A stretch of 64,000 bases of DNA from Janibacter limosus NBRC 16128 (GCF_001570985.1 NZ_BCSS01000005.1:49778-113777); one strand, 5' to 3'; positions 36,358 to 44,923 are shown, numbered from the stretch's first letter. Notes: generated by a model not told the origin, from the sequence alone. Numbers and translations are program-made.

Positions 36358-36501
36358 CGAGGAGCCTCGAAGCCTGGTGGGGTCTCGAGGCTTCGGCCGC
36401 GGGCGGCCTTGCACCTCGACCAGCGACATCACCGTTGGCTGAGGTGTGACGAGCGCTAGCGAGGAGCCTCGAAGCCGGACGGCCTCGCTCCTCGACCAAC
36501 G
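36304..36501. repeat. Cluster of family-1 repeats after the GIY-YIG gene
   Basis: A partial copy (36304-36327) and full 44-bp copies at 36331-36374 and 36433-36476 share orientation. They interleave with inverted copies at 36381-36425 and 36481-36501 (partial). Here the copies read GGCTGAGG and GAAGCC in place of GGTCGAGG and GAGACC, a sub-type with compensating ends. Confidence 0.85.
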
Positions 36502-36572
36502 TGGGGGCCGAGCATGACGAAGGGGGCCGGCCCGGGTGGGCGGCCCCCTTCAGCTGCACAGGGTGCAGGTGC

Positions 36573-36647
36573 TCAGGCGTTGGGCTTCTTGCCGTGGTTC
36601 GCGGCCTTGCCCTTGCGCGAGCGACGCTTGCGGGCGCGCTTGCTCAT
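36573..36647 (-). CDS. 50S ribosomal protein bL37
   Basis: A 24-residue basic peptide, MSKRARKRRSRKGKAANHGK then KPNA. It starts at ATG 36645-36647 with AAGGAGTC upstream on its strand. It matches the tiny actinobacterial large-subunit protein bL37 (AURKAIP1/COX24-like), which binds 23S rRNA. Confidence 0.92.
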   Translation of the reverse strand: MSKRARKRRSRKGKAANHGKKPNA

Positions 36648-36779
36648 GGTGACTCCTTGGGTACGACGTCCCCCGCCGAGGGCGGCGGGATGGGAACAAC
36701 GACGCATTCTGTCATGACCCGGTGAGATTGGCTCGCGGTGGGGCTGCTATCTGCAGGAGATCGGTGGCATCATGGGGGA

Positions 36780-37004
36780 GTGAAGAAAATCACCGTGATT
36801 CTCGGAGTCTCCGCCGCAGCCCTGTCGCTGTCCGGCCTCCTCGGCTTCCAGCAGGCTGCCAGCTATGACTGGGCGGGCAGCAGTGCTGGTGACAGCTGGG
36901 ACTGGGCCGGTGTCTCCGGCGACAGCTGGGACTGGGCCCTGCCCAAGGCCGCGAGCTGGGACTGGGCGATGCCTGACGCGGCCCCGGCCGCTCCCGACGC
37001 CTGA
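36780..37004 (+). CDS. Small secreted peptide with tandem SWDWA repeats
   Basis: 74 residues from GTG 36780; an earlier in-frame GTG at 36738 would remove the clean signal sequence. A basic start (MKKITVILG) and hydrophobic core (VSAAALSLSGLLG) form a signal peptide. The rest is four imperfect units: YDWAGSSAG, DSWDWAGVSG, DSWDWALPKA, ASWDWAMPDA, then a Pro/Ala tail. There are no cysteines. The gene runs into the two membrane HD-domain genes. No family is recognised; a processed signal peptide or a surface peptide is possible, but nothing proves either. Confidence 0.72.
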   Translation: MKKITVILGVSAAALSLSGLLGFQQAASYDWAGSSAGDSWDWAGVSGDSWDWALPKAASWDWAMPDAAPAAPDA

Positions 37005-37099
37005 GTCCCTCCGGACGGCTCCTACATCCGGGTCTGACCGAGCAACGGTCGACTCGGGGGTACGTCCTTGTCATCTCGGCCCTGGCGGCCGTCGCCCTG

Positions 37100-38248
37100 G
37101 TGGTCGCCCTCGTCGTCTCGGGGCTGCCCCAGCGGATGAGCTGGCTGATCACCATGCTCGTTGCGGGCTTCATCGCCTCCGTGGGCCGACCGCAGGCGAT
37201 CGGTCCGATCCAGGTCTCTGCGTCCGGCATCATCCAGATCGCCTCGATCCCGCTGCTCGGCCCGGTCGGTGCCGCCCTCGTGGGCGCCTTGCCGGTGGTC
37301 GTTGACCGCAACGAACCTCTCAAGCGCCTCTACAACGCCAGCCAGCGCATGCTCTTCCTCCTCACGGGCGCGTTGGCCTACGCCTTGGCCGGCGGCCGCA
37401 CGCTGACGGCCGGGTCGGGTGGCATCGGCCCCGCAGATCTCGCGGTGGCCATGGCCGCGGCCTTCGTCGCCGCGGCGGTCGTCAACTCGCTCCTGCTTGC
37501 CGGGGTCCTCCAGCGCAGCACTGCCGGCTCCCTGCGCGTCATCGGCGCCGACCTCATCCGGCAGGTCATCCCGTCGTACATCAGCTACGGGCTGGCGGCC
37601 TATCTCCTCGTGGTCCTCTGGGCCCCTGCTGGACTGGGCTGGGCGTCGATCCTGTTTTTCCTCCCGTCGCTCCTGGCGATCCAGTGGGGCCTGCACCAGC
37701 ACTCGGCGCAGTGGGCGACCCGGCACGCAATCCTCAATCCCTTTGTCGTGGCTCTCGACCTGCGGCGACCCGGAGCGGCGGACGAGGCCCGGCTCGCTGC
37801 CGGGGCAGCCACGGCCGTCGCCAACGGACTCGGGCTCACCCCGGCGCTCGTGGACAGCGTGGCGACGGCGGCCCAGCTGCGGGACGTGGGCATGCTCGCC
37901 CTGGATGGCGCCCCGCCGGCAATCGTGCGGCGCGACCACTCCACCGCGGCTCGGCAGGTCGTCGGGACGGTCTCCTTCCTCCACCCGACGCTCGCCCTCA
38001 TCGACGCCCACCACGAGCGCGTCGACGGGCAGGGCCATCCGCTCGGCCTGACCGGCGAGCAGATCCCCGTCGGCGGCCGAGTCCTCGCCGTCGCCGACAC
38101 CTGGGCGCACCTCGTGGCCGAAGGGTGGTCCCCCCGCGACGCCGTCGACCACTGCGAGTCGGTGGTCGGGCAGAGCCTGGACAAGGCCTGCGTGACGGCC
38201 CTGCGCCGTGCGCTCGAGCGCGACCAGCTGCCCGCGAGCACTGCATGA
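37100..38248 (+). CDS. Membrane HD-GYP-like protein (HD degenerate, GYP side kept)
   Basis: 382 residues as read from GTG 37100. The first membrane helix (YVLVISALAAVALVVALVV) starts upstream, so the true start is probably earlier; the only candidate is CTG 37034. About six membrane segments precede a cytoplasmic HD-GYP-like domain. The motif HHERVDGQGHPLGLTGEQIP, with GHP in place of GYP, is well kept. The expected HD pair reads AAQLRDVGML, so its histidine is lost. The family degrades cyclic di-GMP. It overlaps the next gene by 4 bp. Confidence 0.8.
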   Translation: MVALVVSGLPQRMSWLITMLVAGFIASVGRPQAIGPIQVSASGIIQIASIPLLGPVGAALVGALPVVVDRNEPLKRLYNASQRMLFLLTGALAYALAGGRTLTAGSGGIGPADLAVAMAAAFVAAAVVNSLLLAGVLQRSTAGSLRVIGADLIRQVIPSYISYGLAAYLLVVLWAPAGLGWASILFFLPSLLAIQWGLHQHSAQWATRHAILNPFVVALDLRRPGAADEARLAAGAATAVANGLGLTPALVDSVATAAQLRDVGMLALDGAPPAIVRRDHSTAARQVVGTVSFLHPTLALIDAHHERVDGQGHPLGLTGEQIPVGGRVLAVADTWAHLVAEGWSPRDAVDHCESVVGQSLDKACVTALRRALERDQLPASTA

Positions 38249-39513
38249 TCGCTCCACTGCGCTCGCGGCCCGGACTGGTGCTCTTCGGTCTCGCCGTCAT
38301 CCTCGGGTCCGCGGCCGCCATCCAGGCAGACGTGACCGCGGCGATGATCACCCCCTTCGCCGTGGTTGCGGTCGGGGCGATGGTCCTCGGCGAGCAGCTG
38401 CCGATGCGGATCTCCCGGAGGGTGATCGCGCCGTTGACCACGACGCCAGCTCTCGGGCTGATCCTCGCTCCGCTCGGCGGTCAGGGCGCAGAGGCCCCCT
38501 CCGCGTGGACGGTCCTGGCGATCGTCTGGCTGAGCATCCTCCTCGGCGGTCTGCTCGCCCGCGTCCGGGGGATCTCCGTCGTCGAGGGCTCGCTCGGGTC
38601 GCGCTTCATCGGCATGGCGGTGACGACCGCCTTCGCGCGCGGCGTCGTCGTCGAGGGACAGACGCTCGTGGACTGGGCCTTCGACCCGCACGTCCACCCG
38701 GCGGTCGGCGCTTCGGGCCTGGTCGTCGCAGCACTGGGGGGCGCACTCGTCGAGCGGATCGTGGACAACGCGGTCTCCCTCATCGGCGAGGGCCGCCCTC
38801 TCGCCCACATCATCGCTGCCGAGGCCGGGCCGATCGCGGGCATCTCGGTGTCGACCGTCGCGTCCGGCCCCCTCATCGCCCTGGCCAAGCCGGTGCTGGA
38901 CTGGGCGGCCATCCCGCTGCTCCTCGTGCCGGTCGTCGTCACCTATCTCTCGGTGCGTCGCCTGGTCACCATCCGCCAGTCCCTCGACGAGTCGCTGCAG
39001 GCGATGGCCCGCCTCACCGAGGTCGTCGGGCTGACCCGCGCCGGCCATGTGCGTCGGGTGACCGCTCTGGCCTGCGCGATCGGGCAGGAGATGGGGCTCG
39101 ACCCCTCGGGGCTGCACGAGGTGGAGCGGACGGCCATGCTGCACGACGTCGGTCAGCTCGGGCTGGCTGAGCCGCTGCGCGAGGGCGCGACGATCAACGC
39201 CAGTGGTACAGAGGCCGAGCAGATGGCCGCAGCGGCCCGCCGGATCATGGGAGACACCCCTCAGCTCGCCTCGCTCGCGCCCCTCGTCGCCCACGTGGGC
39301 ACACCCTTCCGCCGCAGCCGCGAGTTCGGTGAGCACATCCCCCTGCCCTCACGGATCGTGCGGGTGGCCAATGCCTGGGATGACATCACCGAGGGCACCC
39401 GCTCACCCCGGGCCCGCACCGTCGCGCTGGAGCGTCTGCACCTCGGCCTCGGGTACGACTACGACCCGGAGGTCGTCTCTGCGCTCGAGCGCGCGCTGGA
39501 GCTGCAGCGGTAG
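38245..39513 (+). CDS. Membrane HD-domain protein (HD kept, GYP side degenerate)
   Basis: 422 residues from ATG 38245. About seven membrane segments precede an HD domain with GHVRRVTALACAIGQEMGL and the intact pair in AMLHDVGQLGLAE. The position of the HHE/GYP motif reads LVAHVGTPFRR, so that half is lost. It is complementary to the preceding protein, which lacks HD and keeps HHE/GHP. The two may act together as one composite domain; that is inference. Confidence 0.82.
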   Translation: MIAPLRSRPGLVLFGLAVILGSAAAIQADVTAAMITPFAVVAVGAMVLGEQLPMRISRRVIAPLTTTPALGLILAPLGGQGAEAPSAWTVLAIVWLSILLGGLLARVRGISVVEGSLGSRFIGMAVTTAFARGVVVEGQTLVDWAFDPHVHPAVGASGLVVAALGGALVERIVDNAVSLIGEGRPLAHIIAAEAGPIAGISVSTVASGPLIALAKPVLDWAAIPLLLVPVVVTYLSVRRLVTIRQSLDESLQAMARLTEVVGLTRAGHVRRVTALACAIGQEMGLDPSGLHEVERTAMLHDVGQLGLAEPLREGATINASGTEAEQMAAAARRIMGDTPQLASLAPLVAHVGTPFRRSREFGEHIPLPSRIVRVANAWDDITEGTRSPRARTVALERLHLGLGYDYDPEVVSALERALELQR

Positions 39514-39526
39514 GCAGTGCGCAGGC

Positions 39527-41461
39527 TCAGCGGGCGACGGTCGAGCGCAGTGTGATCGCCGCGCCGGTGACGTAGCCGCTGCGGCGGGCGGTGACGTGCA
39601 CGTGGATGCGGGTGCCCTTGTCCCTGCTGGTGAGGGTGTAGGTCGTGCCGGTCTTGCCCGTGATCGCGATGTTGTCGCGGTACCACCGGTAGCTGTAGCT
39701 GCTCGGCCTCGGGGTCCACGCTCCAGCCCTCACCGTGATGGTCTGACCTGAGCGGAAGGTGCCCTTGAGGTAGGGGCGGTTGGTCGCGTAGATCGGGATC
39801 CCGGCGCCTGCGGAGGACACCGCCTTGGAGACGTAGCCGGTGCGGTGGGCGGCGACCGAGACGGTGAGCGTGCGGCCCGCGTCGGCGCTGGTCGGGGTGT
39901 AGGTCGGCTTCGTGGCCCCCGAGATGCTGGCTCCGTTGCGCTTCCACCGGTAGGTGTACGTCGTCGGCGTCGGTGACCACGCGCCCTTGGTGGCGGTGAG
40001 TGTCTTGCCGACCCCTCGCGTCCCGGTGATGGTGGGAGCCTTCGTGGAGGTGAAGGCACCTCGCCGCGAGGTGTTGACGATCCGCACGACCGCACTGCTC
40101 GCGTCGGCCGACTCCGTCGTGACCTTGACCCGCCCGTCATGGCTGGCGAAGGTCTGTCCCACCCCGAGAGCCGTCTGGTTGTCCAGCGTGCCGGTCGGGG
40201 TGGGGTCGAGCAGGACGGATCCGGACCACGGGCTGGTGCGCAGCACGCGCACGCCCGCGTCCTGCCGGCTGGGGTTGTTGGCATCGCGACCGGTGGGGGT
40301 GCGGTACTCGACCCAGTACGTCACGCCGGTGCTGAGGTTGCTGATGACGGCGGCGCGAGTGCCTGCGCCGCCGGAGAGCGCCGCGAGCGTGACCTGGGTG
40401 GTCCCGGATCCGAGCCGCACCGCGGCCGCCGGGGGGAGGAGCCCGTGGCGCAGTGCCTGCGGCGTCGAGAGCATCGGCATCGTCGTGGGGAAGGAGGGGC
40501 CCATGATGTCGAGCGAGTCGCCGTACTCCGCCTCGTCACAGGTGGTCCACCAGTCGGTCCTGGTGTCGTACTGGGCGTCGGCCCGGTCGGTGCACACGAG
40601 CCGGTTGGCGTGGTCGAAGGCCATGTTGTGGCCGAGCTCGTGCGCCAGGACCGGGGCCGCGGTGTCGGCGACGTGCAGGACACCGGGGGAGTTGGGGTTG
40701 TCGCCGAGGCTGCCGAGTCCGTACCCGCAGCGGGTGCTCGCGGCCGAGGGCAGTTTGAGCACGAGGCTGCGGTTGTCCCGCCACTGCCAGCCGGTCCGTG
40801 CGATCGCTTCGTTCCACAGCTTCATCGGGTCGTCCGCGCAGCTGAAGGCGGACGTGTACCGCGTCGCCATCGCCGGCGCGGCGATGCGCAGCTCGCTGCG
40901 CGACTGCTCGCGCCAGTAACTGTCGGTCCTGGCGACCTGTTGGGTCGCGGAGGTCTCGGTGACCGCCTCACGGGTCATGCCCCGCGGCGTGACCTCGACG
41001 TAGGTGATGCGGCGGGTCGCCGGTGCGTACGTCGCGACCCGGACCTCGTCCGCCGCGACGACCCGGGTGACCTCCAGCGGGCTGGTGCCCGGAGCGGTGG
41101 CGACGGCCGTGCTGGCCGCGCCCAGCGTCGAGGAGGTCGTGGCGGGCGTGCTGTCGGAGGCGTCGCGCAGATCCGCTCGGTGCGCGTCAGCGACGACGCT
41201 CTGCGGTGCCTTGACGTCGATCGTCACGGTGGCGTGCGCCGGGGTCTGATCGAGGGCAACGCCGGCGACGGGCACGAGCTGGTTGCCGACCCGCACGGCA
41301 CTCCACTGCTGGTCGCCGCGGTGCTCGACGGAGGTCCTGACGAGCTCGCCGGTGATCCGCACGCGGGCGTCTGTCGGCGCGTCTTCGGCCTGTGCGGTGG
41401 CCGCGGTCGTGACGACCAGACAGGCGGTGAGTACCGCGGGGATGAGGTGTCGTGCGCGCAT
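39527..41461 (-). CDS. Secreted zinc metalloprotease (metzincin) with two C-terminal Ig-like repeats
   Basis: 644 residues from ATG 41459-41461. Signal peptide MRARHLIPAVLTACLVVTTAATAQA precedes a propeptide-like region of about 170 residues. The catalytic motif is HELGHNMAFDH, an exact HExxHxxxxxH, with a likely Met-turn at SLDIMGPS. Two tandem C-terminal beta domains follow, sharing KTLTATKGAWSPTPTTYTYRW and TITVRAGAWTPRPSSYSYRW. These resemble actinobacterial surface-protein repeats. It is probably an extracellular protease. Confidence 0.88.
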   Translation of the reverse strand: MRARHLIPAVLTACLVVTTAATAQAEDAPTDARVRITGELVRTSVEHRGDQQWSAVRVGNQLVPVAGVALDQTPAHATVTIDVKAPQSVVADAHRADLRDASDSTPATTSSTLGAASTAVATAPGTSPLEVTRVVAADEVRVATYAPATRRITYVEVTPRGMTREAVTETSATQQVARTDSYWREQSRSELRIAAPAMATRYTSAFSCADDPMKLWNEAIARTGWQWRDNRSLVLKLPSAASTRCGYGLGSLGDNPNSPGVLHVADTAAPVLAHELGHNMAFDHANRLVCTDRADAQYDTRTDWWTTCDEAEYGDSLDIMGPSFPTTMPMLSTPQALRHGLLPPAAAVRLGSGTTQVTLAALSGGAGTRAAVISNLSTGVTYWVEYRTPTGRDANNPSRQDAGVRVLRTSPWSGSVLLDPTPTGTLDNQTALGVGQTFASHDGRVKVTTESADASSAVVRIVNTSRRGAFTSTKAPTITGTRGVGKTLTATKGAWSPTPTTYTYRWKRNGASISGATKPTYTPTSADAGRTLTVSVAAHRTGYVSKAVSSAGAGIPIYATNRPYLKGTFRSGQTITVRAGAWTPRPSSYSYRWYRDNIAITGKTGTTYTLTSRDKGTRIHVHVTARRSGYVTGAAITLRSTVAR

Positions 41462-41571
41462 CAGTAGGCTCCGGGCAAAGAGTCGGCGGCACCGGCCGCA
41501 GTGACCGTCGTGCGAAGGGGGAGGGGGCAGGCCCCGAGTGCGGCGTAGGTAGATGGTGACACAGACTGACT

Positions 41572-41612
41572 CACGCTGGCTGAGGTGCGAGGTACGAGCC
41601 TCGAAGCCGCGT
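41572..41612. repeat. Degenerate family-1 repeat
   Basis: CACGCTGGCTGAGGTGCGAG then TACGAGCCTCGAAGCC is a shortened copy lying between the metzincin and malic enzyme genes. The remaining bases of this 254-bp gap show no gene and probably hold two divergent promoters. Confidence 0.65.
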
Positions 41613-41715
41613 GTGCGAAGATTGTTGCGGCTCACCAGCCGCCCGTCGCGACCTCACCCGGTCACCGCAGGGCCGCCCAACATCTGCTCCACGAGTTATC
41701 CGAGGTCTGTCTGCC

Positions 41716-42876
41716 GTGTCCGCGCCCGAGCCCACCACCACATATGACCTGACTGCCCCGCAGTTCGTCGCCCACGAGGGCGGCAAGGTCGAGGTACGGG
41801 CCACGAAGCCGCTGCGTGACCAGGACGACCTCTCGCTGCTCTACACGCCGGGTGTCGCGGATGTGTGCCTCGCGATCGAGCAGGACCCGTCGCTCTCGCG
41901 CAGCTACACCGCGCGCAACAACACGGTCGCCGTCATCTCCGACGGCACGGCAGTCCTGGGCCTGGGCGACATCGGTCCGCTGGCCGCGATGCCGGTGATG
42001 GAGGGCAAGGCGGTGCTCTTCAAGCACTTCGCCGGTGTCGACGCGATCCCGGTGTGTCTCGAGTCCGGCACGGTCGACGAGCTCTTCGACACCATCGTCC
42101 GGTTGGCGCCGAGCTTTGGTGGGATCAACCTCGAGGACATCTCGGCCCCGCGCTGCTTCGACCTCGAGCGTCGGCTGCGTGAGCGGCTGGACATCCCCGT
42201 CTTCCACGACGACCAGCACGGCACGGCGATCGTCGTGCTCGCCGGCATGATCAACGCCTGCCGCGTGCTGGGCCGTGAGATCTCCTCGCTGAGCGTCGTC
42301 GTCGCCGGCGCCGGTGCGGCCGGTGTCGCGGTCACCCAGCTGTTGCAGCTGGCCGGTGTCACCGATGTCGTCGTGTGCGACTCGCGTGGGGTCATCGGCA
42401 AGCACCGCAACGACCTGGTGGCGCACAAGGAGATGCTCGCGGCGACGACCAATGTCACGGGCAAGACCGGGACGATGGGCGACGCGCTCAAGGGCGCCGA
42501 CGTCTACATCGGCGTCTCCGGTGGCACGGTGCCCGAGGAGCAGATCGCGGCGATGGCCGAGGGCCCGATGATCTTCGCCCTGGCCAACCCGACGCCCGAG
42601 GTGCACCCCGACATCGCGCACAAGTACGCATCGATCGTCGCCACCGGTCGCAGCGACTTCCCCAACCAGATCAACAACGTGCTGGCCTTCCCGGGGATCT
42701 TCCGCGGGGCGCTCGACGCCGGGGGAGTGCAGATCAGCGAGGAGATGAAGCTGGCCGCTGCCCGCGCCATCGCCGACCTCGTGGCGGAGCCGACCGTCGA
42801 CTGCATCGTCCCGCCCGTCTTCCAGGAGGGCGTCTCCGAGGCGGTCGCTGCCGCCGTGGCTGCCCACGCCGGCTGA
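41716..42876 (+). CDS. NAD(P)-dependent malic enzyme
   Basis: 386 residues from GTG 41716 (GAGG at 41702). An upstream ATG at 41611 would add a Cys-rich stretch running through repeat-flanking DNA and is not used. Motifs are YTPGVADVCLAIEQDP, GLGDIGPLAAMPVMEGKAVLF, the metal/substrate segment INLEDISAPRCF, VFHDDQHGTAIV, and the Rossmann VVVAGAGAAGVAV. It is a short bacterial form without a phosphotransacetylase domain. It decarboxylates malate to pyruvate. Confidence 0.93.
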   Translation: MSAPEPTTTYDLTAPQFVAHEGGKVEVRATKPLRDQDDLSLLYTPGVADVCLAIEQDPSLSRSYTARNNTVAVISDGTAVLGLGDIGPLAAMPVMEGKAVLFKHFAGVDAIPVCLESGTVDELFDTIVRLAPSFGGINLEDISAPRCFDLERRLRERLDIPVFHDDQHGTAIVVLAGMINACRVLGREISSLSVVVAGAGAAGVAVTQLLQLAGVTDVVVCDSRGVIGKHRNDLVAHKEMLAATTNVTGKTGTMGDALKGADVYIGVSGGTVPEEQIAAMAEGPMIFALANPTPEVHPDIAHKYASIVATGRSDFPNQINNVLAFPGIFRGALDAGGVQISEEMKLAAARAIADLVAEPTVDCIVPPVFQEGVSEAVAAAVAAHAG

Positions 42877-42880
42877 CCTA

Positions 42881-42952
42881 CGCTGGTCGAGGCGTGACGA
42901 GCGCTAGCGAGGAGCCTCGAGACCGAACCATCCGCGGCCGAGCCTCGAGACC
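42881..42952. repeat. Family-1 repeat, one full and one partial copy
   Basis: A full 44-bp copy at 42881-42924 begins CGCTGGTCGAGGCGTGACGA, 4 bp after the malic enzyme stop. A 15-bp tail (GCCGAGCCTCGAGACC region) is repeated at 42938-42952. Confidence 0.85.
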
Positions 42953-42969
42953 ACGACACGGTCAGCACC

Positions 42970-43098
42970 ATGACCACCTGGCGCATCGCCGAAGGAGTCG
43001 CCTGGGTGGGTGACGCGGAGCGCGTCGCCCTCCTCGACACCCGACGTGGAGCCGACGCGGTCCCGATGCACGTCCGCGCGTGGTTTCGCAGCAGCTGA
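42970..43098 (+). pseudogene. Short ORF, possible truncated PqqD-like remnant
   Basis: 42 codons: MTTWRIAEGVAWVGDAERVA then LLDTRRGADAVP, ending in an unrelated tail MHVRAWFRSS. The first part resembles the beta strands of small PqqD-like carrier-binding proteins. The rest of such a domain is missing, and the following bases (to 43217) stay open in another frame without recognisable similarity. It is probably a decayed gene at the junction with the sulfur cluster. The 43099-43217 stretch shows nothing else. Confidence 0.35.
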
Positions 43099-43217
43099 CG
43101 CTCAGCCCGGACGTCGCCCGCTTCTGGGCGAACACGCACCACGTGACCTATCGCAGTCCCCAGCAGATCCTGTGGGTGCGCCTTCGCCGCGCGATCACGC
43201 GCTGCTCGGCCGAGCGG

Positions 43218-43964
43218 TCAGCTGCTGACAGCTCGGATGCCGGCGAGGATCTCGGCGGAGACCTCCGGGCGGCAGACGACTAGGTCCGGCAGGTACGGGT
43301 TCTCGTTGTTGTAGACGAGAGGGGATCCGTCGATGCGGCTGGTGTACAGGCCATGGCCATGGGCCACCACGACCGGCGCGGCCGAGTCCCACTCGTACTG
43401 GCCACCCGCGTGAACATAGGCATCGGCCTCGCCGTCGAGCACGGACATCGCCTTGACCCCAGCTGACCCCATGGGGACCAGCTCCGCGCCGAGGTGCTCC
43501 GCGAGTCGGGTGACGAACTCCGGTGGTCGACTTCGGCTCACGGCGAGGCGAAGGGGTGAGCCTGCCGCCCCTTTCGGCCCGTCCGTCGTCGCGGTCGACC
43601 AGGTCACGCCACGGCCCGGCCTGGCCACGGCGCCAGCGGTCAGCGCCCCGCGCTCCCACAGGGCGACGTGCACGGCCCAATCGTCGCGACCGAGCTCGCT
43701 GAACTCGCGGGTGCCGTCGAGCGGGTCGACGATCCAGACCCGCTCGGCCGTCAGGCGGGCGTGGTCGTCCGCGCCCTCCTCCGAGAGGACAGCATCGTCC
43801 GGCCGGAGCCTGGCCAGCTCTGTCATGAGGAACTCGTGGGATACGCGGTCGCCCAGGTCCTTCAGCGCTTTGCCGTCGAGGTCGGCGTGCTCGCTTCTCG
43901 TGGTGAGCAAGAGTTCCCCGGCGCGGGTGGCCAGGTCGGCAGCGGTGGTGTGGTCGTCGGTCAC
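43218..43964 (-). CDS. cysQ: 3'(2'),5'-bisphosphate nucleotidase CysQ
   Basis: 248 residues. The metal site is VLSEEGADD and VWIVDPLDGTREFSELGRDDWAVHVAL. The C-terminal aspartate is in GQYEWDSAAPVVVAHGHG. The DPLDGTREF variant separates CysQ from inositol monophosphatases. It hydrolyses PAP, the by-product of sulfotransferases and PAPS reductase. The last gene of a cysC-tauE-cysQ run; only 2 bp separate it from the TauE gene. Confidence 0.9.
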   Translation of the reverse strand: MTDDHTTAADLATRAGELLLTTRSEHADLDGKALKDLGDRVSHEFLMTELARLRPDDAVLSEEGADDHARLTAERVWIVDPLDGTREFSELGRDDWAVHVALWERGALTAGAVARPGRGVTWSTATTDGPKGAAGSPLRLAVSRSRPPEFVTRLAEHLGAELVPMGSAGVKAMSVLDGEADAYVHAGGQYEWDSAAPVVVAHGHGLYTSRIDGSPLVYNNENPYLPDLVVCRPEVSAEILAGIRAVSS

Positions 43965-43966
43965 GA

Positions 43967-44923
43967 TTAGTCCTTTCGGGACGTAGTGAGACGGCTGGCA
44001 GCGATCTGGAGGTCGTCGTCAGTCACATTGGCGAAGGGCGGAAGCCCGTTGGCGCGCCGCGCAACGCCCCAGAGAATGGGGCCAAGGACGAGCAGCGCCG
44101 CCCCGATGATTCCCACCCAGACCGGTGGCACTCCGAGGATTCCGAGCCCGGTGAGGGAGAGCACGACTGCGATGCCCCGACGGACCACTCCTTGCTGCAC
44201 CCATGAGGCGAGGCGAGCGCCGAGGTAGGTGCCGGGGCTTCCGCCGATGATCAACGGGAGAAGCACGGACCAGTCGATGCCGGCGTAGAGGACGTGGCCG
44301 ACCGCGGCAGCGAGAACGAGAGGTACGGCCTGCACGAGATCCGTGCCCACGAGCTTGTTGGGCGCCAGCCGGGGGTAGAGCATGAGCAGGGCGACCATGA
44401 TGAGCGACCCGGAGCCGACGCTGGTAATCCCGACGAGCAGACCACCCAGTGCGCCGACGACGACAGTGGGGATGGCCCGGATGGAGATGTGTTCGTCTCT
44501 GTAGGGGTCCTTCCCCGTCGCGACATCCCGGATGGTGTGGCGCATGTTGAGCAGCGTGCGGAGCACGTACGTGCAGGCCGCCAGCAGCAGGGCGAAGCCG
44601 ATGGCCGTCTTGACGAAGGCCTGCTGCTGCTCGGGAGTCCCCATCTGGTTGATGATCCAACCCCCGGCCGCGGCGGTCGGAACGGAGCCGATGACCAACA
44701 GGCCCGCAAGCTTCAGATTCGGAGCGCCATGCTTGAGGTGGGCCGCAGCACCTACCGACTTGTTGACCGCGGCTGCCACTAGATCGTTCGCCACAGCTAC
44801 CGTTGGTGGGATGCCCAAGAAGATCAGGGCAGGCGTCATGAGAGCTCCACCGCCCATCCCGGTGAGTCCGATGACGATGCCGACGCCGAAGGCGACGAGT
44901 ATCAGGGACGGGACATCGCCCAT
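43967..44923 (-). CDS. TauE/SafE family sulfite/anion transporter
   Basis: 318 residues with eight or nine hydrophobic segments. The duplicated family signatures are GIVIGLTGMGGGALMTPALI and GGLLVGITSVGSGSLIMVALL. TauE/SafE proteins move sulfite, sulfonates or related anions; the direction here is unknown. Its ATG shares one base with the cysC stop (44923) and it precedes cysQ, so sulfate uptake for PAPS synthesis or removal of sulfite are the likely jobs. Confidence 0.87.
   Translation of the reverse strand: MGDVPSLILVAFGVGIVIGLTGMGGGALMTPALIFLGIPPTVAVANDLVAAAVNKSVGAAAHLKHGAPNLKLAGLLVIGSVPTAAAGGWIINQMGTPEQQQAFVKTAIGFALLLAACTYVLRTLLNMRHTIRDVATGKDPYRDEHISIRAIPTVVVGALGGLLVGITSVGSGSLIMVALLMLYPRLAPNKLVGTDLVQAVPLVLAAAVGHVLYAGIDWSVLLPLIIGGSPGTYLGARLASWVQQGVVRRGIAVVLSLTGLGILGVPPVWVGIIGAALLVLGPILWGVARRANGLPPFANVTDDDLQIAASRLTTSRKD

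Noticed and set aside
41611..41715. Cys-rich N-terminal extension of malic enzyme (MCEDCCGS...)
   Set aside because: It overlaps the promoter and repeat-flank region, has no counterpart in the family, and GTG 41716 gives the expected protein start with an upstream GAGG.
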